From IMG/VR virus record IMGVR_UViG_3300004369_000751, positions 1 to 60,202 of that record: 60,202 nt of DNA; one strand, given 5' to 3'. The notes beneath the pieces were generated by a model. It searched no databases and was not told where the DNA came from. It saw only the letters and a list, made by a program, of their open reading frames with translations. The translations under genes were made by a program, and so were the position numbers. Source of the stretch: a virus. Positions 31,891-42,600 of this stretch are shown one piece after another (within the stretch, counting starts at the first letter, position 1; each line of letters starts with the position of its first letter).

Positions 31891-33639
31891 ATGGCAACAT
31901 TCTATAAGTACGCAGAGAGAAACGCTCAGTCGCAAATAAATTGGGCTGAGGTTGGTCGCAACATCACCGATACCTTAAAGGAGGAGGCAAGGCTGCGTGA
32001 AGAAAAGATTGCAGCTATTGATGAGAACACAAGGCAGCTCGGCCTTACCCTTGAAAATAACATACAAGGGGAGCACGAAGGGCTGAACCAATGGTCATTG
32101 GACTACGCATCAAAAGCTCAGCAGATGAGGTTGATTCAAGACAGGCTTTTGAGGTCGGGTCAACTCAATGTTAAAGACTACACCAAGATGAGACAGAACC
32201 TATCGGATGGTACCGATGGAATCTTTGCTGCTCTTGAGGAGTATCAGACAGAGTACTCAGGCAAGATGGAGCGTTATAGAAATGGGGATTCTCAACCATT
32301 AGAGCAGTGGCTTATGGCTCAAGCTGAAGGACTTGCTAATTTTTCCGAATACAAACCGGTGATTGATTCGATGTCAAGCGAGGTGTTTATAGCCAAGATG
32401 AAAGATGGAAAGATTGACGAAGACCCCAACAACTACCTTTCTGTGAGTACTCTTCGCAACAGGATTAAAGGTAAGTTTGATAGGTTCAAGACCGATGACT
32501 ATGCTGAGAAAATTGCTTCGGGGTTTGGTGTTGAAACTCTTGAGGTTGCAAAAAAAATGGGGACAACTTGGGGTAAGATTATTTCTAAAGAAGGAGTAAG
32601 GGGAACTGTAAACCTAAGCCCGAAAGACCAAGCTGCTATTGATGCTTATGATATAGCGGAAAATGCTGCTGTATCATCTGCTCTTACGAATCCATACAAC
32701 TTTACATCTATCCTTAGCGACAATGGGTATACCTTTACTTTTAACCCAACAGAAGCACAAAATAACGATAAGCTAATTCTTTTGAAGAACGACCCTAAGA
32801 ATGGGTATCCGGTACCGGATACAGGAGCTACGAATTACAAAAGTCAAATGGGTGAAGCCGACAAGCTACTACGAAACATCATCCGCTCGAAGATGGATAA
32901 GAAGACGAATGAAAAGACATTCGGAATTGGTCAAGTTACTCCTCGGCAACCAGCCCCAAAATCACAAGGAGATATAGCAGCAGAGGCCAATACAAGTATG
33001 ATTGGAAGGTTGTACACAGGTGGGCAAAATTTGCAAACAGCATTGGATTATTTTAGAGGTAGATTGCCTGAAGGAACTAAAATAAATAGAGATGGAGATG
33101 GCATTACAATAATAGATGCAAATGGAAACAAGAAAAAAATAGGTTTTTATAATACGGATGGAACCCCAAGAAATCAAGCACAATTTATAGAAGCAGCATC
33201 ATCAGCACTTTTAGATGACTCTGAGAGTAAAAATGTTATTGGCCTTGTACTGAAAGGTGGGTATAGCGAAGGGGAGTTTGACCCTACTACAACAGGGTCT
33301 GCTTCTGTGCAAAAGCCAAAGACAATTACTGAAAAGCATAGGTCGCGTGTAAGTGGAATTCAAATTCCTCAAGACAGTGAAGCAGCATCTGTTTCTTATT
33401 TAGAATCACAATTTGGTGCAGCAGGATTTAAATTTGAAGAAGCAGGATTTGATTACCCGGGGTCTCCTAATAAAATAAAAATAACTGATGTCGATGGAGA
33501 ATCACAAGATTTTGAAACAACTGATGCCGCAGGAATAAAAGCATTCCTTAATAATAAATTTAATCCAACAAAGGCTAATGTATCGGGGTATTCCGCGGAT
33601 TTGAATGAAAGTGGGAGCGTAGATTATAGAACTAAGTAA
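31891..33639 (+). CDS. internal virion protein (gp15-like position)
   Basis: This 582-aa, mostly helical and polar protein has a charged N-terminal coiled coil (residues 15-70) and no recognised enzyme domain. The 3' third is markedly more AT-rich than the 5' part, suggesting a recombined segment. It lies between the gp14-like and giant polyvalent genes, so it is probably one of the proteins ejected with the DNA. Confidence 0.6.
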   Translation: MATFYKYAERNAQSQINWAEVGRNITDTLKEEARLREEKIAAIDENTRQLGLTLENNIQGEHEGLNQWSLDYASKAQQMRLIQDRLLRSGQLNVKDYTKMRQNLSDGTDGIFAALEEYQTEYSGKMERYRNGDSQPLEQWLMAQAEGLANFSEYKPVIDSMSSEVFIAKMKDGKIDEDPNNYLSVSTLRNRIKGKFDRFKTDDYAEKIASGFGVETLEVAKKMGTTWGKIISKEGVRGTVNLSPKDQAAIDAYDIAENAAVSSALTNPYNFTSILSDNGYTFTFNPTEAQNNDKLILLKNDPKNGYPVPDTGATNYKSQMGEADKLLRNIIRSKMDKKTNEKTFGIGQVTPRQPAPKSQGDIAAEANTSMIGRLYTGGQNLQTALDYFRGRLPEGTKINRDGDGITIIDANGNKKKIGFYNTDGTPRNQAQFIEAASSALLDDSESKNVIGLVLKGGYSEGEFDPTTTGSASVQKPKTITEKHRSRVSGIQIPQDSEAASVSYLESQFGAAGFKFEEAGFDYPGSPNKIKITDVDGESQDFETTDAAGIKAFLNNKFNPTKANVSGYSADLNESGSVDYRTK

Positions 33640-33658
33640 TTAATCAAACACAATTTAG

Positions 33659-33666
33659 TAACTTTG
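33659..33666 (+). promoter_or_regulatory. -7 box giving a leaderless start (TAACTTTG)
   Basis: TAACTTTG, then TAGT, then the ATG at 33671. Same four-base spacing as at 7188 and 9382. No -33 TTG. Confidence 0.65.
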
Positions 33667-33670
33667 TAGT

Positions 33671-36600
33671 ATGGATGAACAGGTGCTACAGGACCTTTAT
33701 GCAAGGGCCCAATCATTAGGATACAAAAAAGGAATAGAAGACTTTCGTACTCTAATCCAAACAGACCCAAGTGTACAAGACGATAACTTCGCCTACGTAC
33801 AAAGCAGAGGGTACAAGAAAACCAAAGAAGAATTCTTGGGCCTATTGGGGATGAACCAATCCACAAGCACCATCCCATTAAAAAAAAAAGAGTCAGCCCC
33901 AAGTACGGAATCGTTATCGGGCGATGGTTCATTGGGGCAATCTTTGCCGGAGATTACAAAGAAGACTCTCAGTAAAATTGGCATAGAGCCACAGCCACAA
34001 TCAAAGCCAAAAGAAGACCCACTTCGGTTTAACCAAATGCCCCCTCAAATGCAAGTTGAGGAGGCTTTCAAAATCATACAAGGGAAAGGATACCAAGGCA
34101 CAAAGGAAGACTTCATTGCCGAGTATGGAATCCAAGTCCCCCAAACCCAAGAAGAGGAGTACAAGAACAAGGACATCTTTGCTCAGAATATCCGGAATGC
34201 CTACAGCAGTGCACTTCGATACTCTCCTCAAAAGAAGGAGGTGGTTGCTCCGGCCAAGGCTGAGCCAACACTCATGGAGCAAACCAAAGAACAGTTTGCC
34301 GAGCAGTTCCCCAAGACCATAGAGCGAATAAAGAAAGCACCCGAAGAGGCCGAGCGAGATAAGGGATTCTTAGAGACTGTTAAGAAGGGTGAACGTGAGG
34401 CTGAGTTAGCTCAGATTCAGACCAACGACCAAGACGAAGAGTTTTTGCGTTTGGTATCCGGGGTTGACAACCTGTACATAAAAGGAGCTTCAGAGGAGAG
34501 AGCAGAAAGGGAGCTAAACGAAAGATTCAAGAAGTACGGAATAGTGTTTGCCCAATCTAAGGCAGGCCGAGACGTGCTGATTGCTCGCACAGCAGATGGG
34601 AAGAAGAGCATTGAGGTGCCCCTTGCAGCGTCAACTTCTGACTACAACTCAAAAAGACTCAGAGACTTTATCATACAGAACGGAAAGGCTCAGACTGAGT
34701 CCATGTCTGAGGACTTTATTACTAAGTCATTGCGTGCACAGAATATGCGCCGCGTTGGTAGGCTCAACAAGGATGGCAGTGCATCAACTGTAGAGTTTAT
34801 GTCCTTTGAGCAGGACGGCAAGTTCCTTGTGGCTCCAACCCTATTCCCAAAGGACAAGCTCAACTACGGCGCAGACCCGAGAGGATGGATGAAGTTGGAG
34901 CCGGCAAAAGCAATTGAAGAGGCCCGGGCAAGAGGTGAGCTGTTTGAGTTTAAAACCAAGGCCGAGGCAGAACGATTTGCAGAAGGTGCTTGGAAGGATG
35001 TAACCATGTCAGATTTAGAGGGGCAGAAGTTCTTCCAAGAGCGTGGCTTAGACTACTTTGATTACAAGAACAGAAGGGACGAGATGTTGTCTATCGACAA
35101 GGAGCAGGCCCTGATTGAGAATGTGAGTGGTGCCATTAAGAGAGGTGAAATCACAAACGCGAAGCAGTACTTTTCAAAGAAACTTTCACCGGAGGAGGCC
35201 ATCAAGTACTCCTACCTTTTGAATGGTAACAACCTTCGCCCCGACTTGGAGTCATACGTTCAGAAACGTCAGCAACAAAAGAACGAGCTTTATACCCAAG
35301 TGGAGGACCGCACTTTCTTTAACGATGGGAAGGTTCAAACAACATTTGAGGACTTCGATGTTTACCTTAACAAGAAGTCTGAGGAGTCAAAGAAAAAGGC
35401 TGAAGAAGCGAACAAGATAGCAAAGGAGAAGTACGAAGAGCTGAACGCCGTATCAATGGAGGCTTTTGGTGTTCCGGCAGCACAGCTTATGACCTACAAG
35501 CCGAAGACTCAAGATGAGGTGAACGTGATAAACGACATCAAGCAAAGGATGTCAGCCCTTGTTGACCTACAAAAAGTAGCTGCTGAAAGGTACTACGCTT
35601 CATCTACGTTCTTTGATTCCAAGCTAAACAAGGCTGCTCGCAACGAGTACGATGAGAACATGTCCGCTTGGTGGAGCGAGTTTAATTCTGCTTGGGCCCG
35701 AGGTGAGGCCGGGGCACAGTTGATGAAGACAATCATGGGCGTGAACTCTGTTGAAGAGGCAGGTCAGTTGATTTCAGAGGCTATGCAAGATGCAGAGGGT
35801 GGCACTCGTAGCCGAGCTTTCCAAACTTTTATGTCTGCCGGTGCTTTATCTGAAGATGATGAAAGAGCTGCAAGGGCTTTTTGGTCTGACCCATTTGAGA
35901 TATTAACAAACTTAGTGGCTACGAGTTTTGCTCAGCTTCTTCCTATAGGGTTTAGGATTGTGCCTGCTACAACCGTTGCCGGTGGTCTCACAGGTGCCGG
36001 AATTTCTGCCGCAACAACAGGCGGTTTTGGAACTTTCGGAGGTGCAGTTTCAGGGTTAAAGTATGGTTTTCAAACGGGTATGGAAATGGCGAACTTTGCC
36101 ATGGAGTACACCAACTCATTCTTTGAGGCAGCTCAAGAAAGAGGGTATGACGTGAAGGACCCCGAACAGTTTGTCAAGGCTTACGCTGACGATGCAGTTT
36201 GGAATGAGACCAACAACATTGGTATTCGAAGGGGATTGGCTATTGGTGGAGTTGGATTGATGTCGAGCAGTCTTGCCGGCAAGGTGTTTAAGGTTAGCAA
36301 ACTCGCATCCAAGGCTCAGAAGGTAGGAACATTCGTTGCGGAGCGTGCTGTTTTTGACCCCTTAATGGAGGGTGCCGGAGAGCTGTTAGCTCAAGAGTGG
36401 TCTACCGGAACGTATGACCTAAAGGAGATTGAGGGTGAGATGATGGGTGGTATTGGCAACAATGCCATCTCTGCCGGATTTAACATAGCTACATCGGCAT
36501 TAAAGAACACCAACATTGATTATGCGAACACGCTTACTGACATCTCTGCTGTTGCTGAGGAGTCTGCGAGTGATGAGCGCATATCAAATTGGGCTGCGAA

Positions 36601-39600
36601 TATGCGGAGGCTTGGTCAGATTGATGCTGAGACTGAGCAGAGGATTCAGAGGAATGTTGGATTGAGAAGGGAGTCCAAGGACTTGTTGTCTGTTGGTGAC
36701 AATGGAAAGATAGCTTCAAAGGATTCCAAGCTACAAGCAAGGATGATGGAGCTGATGGCTGCACGCGATGAGATGTCATCTACGGACAACCGTCGTGAGG
36801 TGTACCGAAACTACATAGCTCAGGTGAACGAGGAGCTGAGGGAGATTGCAGAGACCAAGAAACTCCGGGCCCCGGAGAATGCTGTGAACCTTTCTACCAT
36901 GAATGCTCCTACGTCAGCACCCGGCATACCTAAGTACAGCATCAATGGTCGCTCTATGACCAAGGCAAACTTTATGGATGCCGTTGGAAAGATGTCGAAG
37001 TCAAGGTTTATGCGTTCTCGCATTGTTGTTGACAATGATGAGGCTACCACCGGTGAGCTGAACCAAAAACTTATAGACAAAGGATTCATAACTAAACCAA
37101 AGACAGATGCCATTCAAGAGCAAAGCGCAGCGCAGGTATCTCCACAAGTTTCAGCCGCAGTTGGCGAAGGAGTGGGAGAGCAAGTACCCGGTCAAGAAGA
37201 AGTTGCCGGAGAAGTTGAACAAGAGCGTCTCCTCGAAGAGACGCAACAGCAAGTAGAGCAAAGTCGTGGTAGGCTGAGTGAGTTAGAGGCTGCTATTCCG
37301 GCGGCTATGGAGGTTACTCCGGAGGTTCTTGTTCAGGCAACCAACAATGAGTTGGCACCCGAGCAGTTGGATGGGGTGTTGTCCTCTATTGCTGACGATA
37401 TCATATCTGAGACTGAGCTAAGTCCTGAGCAGGACGCGTTGGTATCTGCGAACAAGGCCCGGGTTGATGAGTTGGTTTCATTGAAGTCTGAGCAGGAGGC
37501 GTTGAGCTCCGAGGTCAATGACTTGGAAACTATGCTGAGTCAAAGTGGTGGGTTTCAGTTCCGGGCCGGGGATGGTGTTAAAACCACAAGGGATGCAGCT
37601 TGGGATTCTAAGACTAAGGAGGAGCTTCCGGCTTCGAGCTTTGAGAGTGACGAGGCTTTTCAATCTACTATTCGCGATGGTCAGTGGGGTATGCTTACTG
37701 CGGAGAATCCTGATGCAACACAAGTATCTGATGCGGAGAATAAACAAGTAAATGAGCGTGCGGAGGAGTGGTTACGTAGCCGGGGATACAATCCTCAGCG
37801 AATCTTTGGGAAGTATGGCAACTCTGAGAACAGCTTTTTTGTTGAGGGGTTAAGCACAGAGGATGCTGTTGAGTTTGCCCGGGAGTTTTCTCAAGAGAGC
37901 GTAGCTACGGATAAGGGTCTTGTGTATCAAGATGGCAAGATGAATCCAAGGCAGAAGGGTCAAGAGACTTTTGCTCCGGCAGATGATTTTTACAGCACGA
38001 TTAAGATTGGTGACAAGCTGTCTGACTTCTCTGTATCGTATGACTTTGATGAAAAAACAGAGAGCGGAGTTAAGCCTGCTCCAAAGAAAGAAGGGAAAAC
38101 CGCTGTTGAGGGGGAGATTACTTTATATCATTCTACGCCAAGTAATTTTACTGAATTTAGAGTTATTGGGGAGAATGACGGAAAGACAGAATCTCAGTAT
38201 ACAGAACTTGGTATACACTTAGGAACTGAGGAGCAAGCTAAAAAAAGAGCCGAAACAAAGAGAATACCAAAAGAAAAACAAAGAATAATAAAAGTTAAAA
38301 TCAATCCTAAAAAAGTAATAAGAGTTACTGATAAGGGGAGGTGGACTTTATCTACATACAAAAACATACTTTTTGAGTTAGGCTTAATACAAGATAAAAA
38401 AGAAATCAAATCTTTTGAAGATGTTTTAGCGGTTCTAAAAGACAATAATATTGATGCCTTTGTTTACGATAATAAGTATGAAGGTAAAGGGGATTCTTAT
38501 ATTGTTTTTGATAATAAAAATATAGAAATAGAGCAATCCACCGGGGAGAATCCCTTGCAAGATGTGGAGAGTACAACTAAGGCGTTGGAGGGCGTGGATA
38601 CAACCATTATTGAAAAACCTTTTGGTGTAATGTATCATGGTACTGCAAGTCAATTTGATTTACCAAGCAAAAAAGAAATTGGAAAAGGTATAGGAGTATC
38701 AAAATTTGGAGAAGGATTTTACGTAACAACATCTAAAGAATCTGTAGATAAATATTATGGGTTAATAGCAGCCGCAAACTCAGCATTTCAAGATTTATAT
38801 CCTGATTCAGCTTCAATGTCAAACGCAAAAGAAACAAATTCATTTTTTAATCTGCAAATGCTTTATGATGCGTTACTTATTGATGGCACAAAAGAATCTG
38901 CATTAAAATCAGTAAAGAATAATCTTTCAGGGAAAAAAGCTGAAGCTGCTATAAAGTTAATTAACAATACATTTGATAAATTAAAAGTAAAAAAATTCAC
39001 ATTAAATAACGATAATATTGTAGATTTTGACCAACCCATTGCAGGGTCAAAATTTGATAGTGTTATTGATGAAAAGGATAGACCGGAAACATTTGGTGAA
39101 TTATTTGAAGATTTAGTAGAAGGAAACATAATACAAAATTATTTCGGTGAATATAAAAAAGGGTTTGATGAAAAAAGTGCAATAAGAAAAGCAACAAAAA
39201 TTTTAAAAGGTTATGGAATAGATGGGCTATCGTACAATACTAAAAAAGTAATCAATGAAGAATTAAAACTACCATATGATGTAAAAGGGGAAAAAGATTA
39301 CGTTATTTTTAATACCTCTGTTTTAAAACCATTTACCAATAAAAACATCGCCCAAGCCTACCACAAAGCCAAGGCAGACAATTCAAACCCTGAATTAGTA
39401 AAGGCGGTAGAAAGTTTATTTGGTGCTCCAAAGTCCGGGCCTCAGACACGCATTGACACAAAGTTAGAGCAGGTCCAAGAGATTGATGAGAATGCTGAGC
39501 TCGAAAGAATCGTTGGTGAAATGAATGAGTTGGATAGTCCACTCGTAGACACATCTGCCCAAATTGAATCAACAGAAGGTGCTTCAACAGATGTTCAAGA

Positions 39601-42600
39601 ACTAAACAGCAGGCTTGATACCCCACTCGATGTGGTAAACATTCAAATTCTTGATGGGGTACCGGTGCTTGTCACAATCTCAGACCAACTTGTAGCATCC
39701 AATGATGGTGTTACAGACAATGTCACAGGCACAGAGATTACCAACCTTTTCGGTGGCTTAGGATTCAACGGAATTAAAAAGTTCCTTAAGGCAGCTTGGG
39801 CAAATGTAAATGAAGATGAGGCCAAAAATCAGCACAAAAAAGCTACTGAAATATACGAAAACAATAAAGCAATCATTGAAAAGTTTTGGGCAGACAACCC
39901 CAAGTACGATGGGCACGTACCCATGTTGGTTGTAAAAATGGGGGAGAACTCAATACTTTCAAACGAGGCCGTATCAAGAGTGCTTATTGAAAGGATTAAG
40001 TCTTTAAATCTTTCAGAAGATACAAAGAAAGAAGCATTTTCAAATTTGCAAAAGAGGTTAGACAAATTTGTAGAAAACTACAAAAAAGAAAAGGCGGCTG
40101 TAGATAGAAAAAATGCAAAATTAAAAGAAGGTGAAAAGAAAAAAGCAATAAGTGCAAGCACAAAGAACCCTTATTCTTTAGCTAAGTTCATTAGTGAAAA
40201 TAACATAAAGGATTTTGATGGTGTTTTAAATAGCATAGCTCAAATGCCTATTTCTGCAAGAGGGGTTATTAATAAACTATTAACATCAGGTTCAGTTAGA
40301 AAGCCCGGGCAAAAGCCAAAAAACCCCGGGGGGCCCGGTAAAGATAGTATAGCAAAGATACTTCTTGGAGACAACAAAAATAATTCTTTACTGAGCATAC
40401 AATCTATAACTGATGTATTAACAGAGCCATCGACATCTAATGTTCCAATTGGAAGTGTTATATCTGTGGTGGGTGTTAAGGTTGCAGAGAAGCAAGCCGA
40501 TGGAACATATAAAGCGGCCGGTCGTGCCATAAAAGTTGGCCATCCAAACTATGAGTATGGAGCCGAGGGAATGTCTTTTGGTGTTGTAAAAAACCCTATG
40601 ACACTCCAAAGCATAATGCCTGCCGCATATGATGCTGTAGTATCAAAAAACATTGAGAAGGTAAAAGAAAAAAAGAAACCTATTGGTACTTCAACAGCCA
40701 TGGGTATTGGCCAAGGATTGAAGGGCTTAGTAGGAAGAACCATCAGCACCAACCCTCCCAAGATGATGGCCTTGATATCACTTATCAATAAGGCTTTCCC
40801 AAATGTTTCAGTGTACACCACAACAGAAGCATTCAACCGGATACTTCAAAACACCGACACAAAGTTGACGATGAAAGGAGACGCAGTTCTCTATGGAGTC
40901 ACAGCCAACGGTGATATCTACATCAACCCCGAGGTACACAAAACAGAGTCTGAGCTGTTCAACACAATCATCCACGAGTTCGGGCACGTTTGGCTTAATA
41001 TGCTTTTGACTTCTCCTGAAGGAAGCAAAGAGAGAAAGCTGTACCAACAAGGGATAAACATCATAAGAGAAGGAATCAAGACCGACCCGAAATTAAAGGC
41101 TCTCTACGATAGTCAGATGAAGTTGTTCAACAACAACGAAGCTGATGCCATCAACGAGATGTTGGCAATCTTGATTGGTAACCGGGGAGAGATGATATCA
41201 AAGGCGAGCATCAGAACCAAGTTCAATGACTTCTTGCTTGCGATGTGGGAGTACGTCCGCGCTACATTCAAGATGTCCAAGGACATTAGCGTAGATGAAA
41301 TCTCTAACATGAGCCTTGATGATTTCTTGGGCACAGCCATGGCAGACCTACTCAGTGGCGAGGATATGAAGATATCCGATGCTCAGCTCACAAAGATGAG
41401 GAACCTAACCTCTATGGCTCGCCAAGATGACTCAATGCAGAGCATCATTGACTTGGGCCGGGAGAACGGATTCTCAGACCAATCCATCAAAGAGATTCTA
41501 ATGCGTCGTGGCTTTAAAGCTGCCGACATCGATACGGCCATGGAGGTCCGCGTAGACCTAATGACCGAACTACCCGATGCGTTTGCCAACGTAGAAGGTG
41601 GCGTGAAGGAAGGTATGAAGCTATTCGCTGACGTGCGCCAACAGCTCAGCAAGTATGCCAAGAAGAAGGTGAAGGAGGCCGATGGCACCACTCGTACTCG
41701 GACCATGTCAGAGATACGTCAGAAAGCCTTAGAGCTTCTCAAGGAGCACCCAATATTCAAGGCCCAAGCAAACATAACGAAAGATGAACTCATCTTGGCT
41801 TTCGATAGGTCAATGTCAACCCGGGCGAACAGAGGTGTCGATGCTCAGATTGCAGAGATAAGGAAGGGCCTGAAATCAAAGAAGATGGGCGTGAAGGAGT
41901 TGGCTGCTGCTCAGAAGAAACTCATTGACTTTGTATCAAGCGTGCTCCCTCAATCTAAGGGATATAGCACAGCAAGGATTGAGCGTATAGTTCGATTGAT
42001 TGGAAGCACAAACATAAACAACTTCGATGCTCAAGCCGAGCGCGTGATGAAGATTGTTGAGGCTCAGAAGGATTTGATGGCCAAGAAAGATATTGCTGAC
42101 GCTGTTGCAAGACAAAGGCAAGAGATGCGCGACCGCCGGGCCGGACAAAAAGACCTTCGTTCTTTTCAGATTACACTGAAGAACTTCATCAGAACCAATC
42201 TGCCAAAGTCCAAAGGCTATAGCCAACTTATGGTGAACCGATTGGTTGCTGCTGTAGCAAACACCACAACACAAAATTACGCAGCACAAGCTGTAAAGGT
42301 TCTGAATGTAGTTGAAAAGCAGCGCAAACTGATGTCCAACCAAAGGATAAGGGAGATTGCAAATGTGATAGTCAAGTCATCTAAGATAGCCAAGACCGGC
42401 TCAAACAAACGTAGGGCCGGCCGGGTGGATGCAGACACTCAGGCTTTGTTTGCAACAATGAAGCAGACCATGAGGGCATTGGCAATGGCTAAGAAGGGTG
42501 ACTCATCTATGCTTGACAGGATTTCAGCATCTGTTGACCCTGCGATATTGGCCGGCAAGGGCATTGACCTTGATGAAGTACAACAGAAAATAGACAACGG

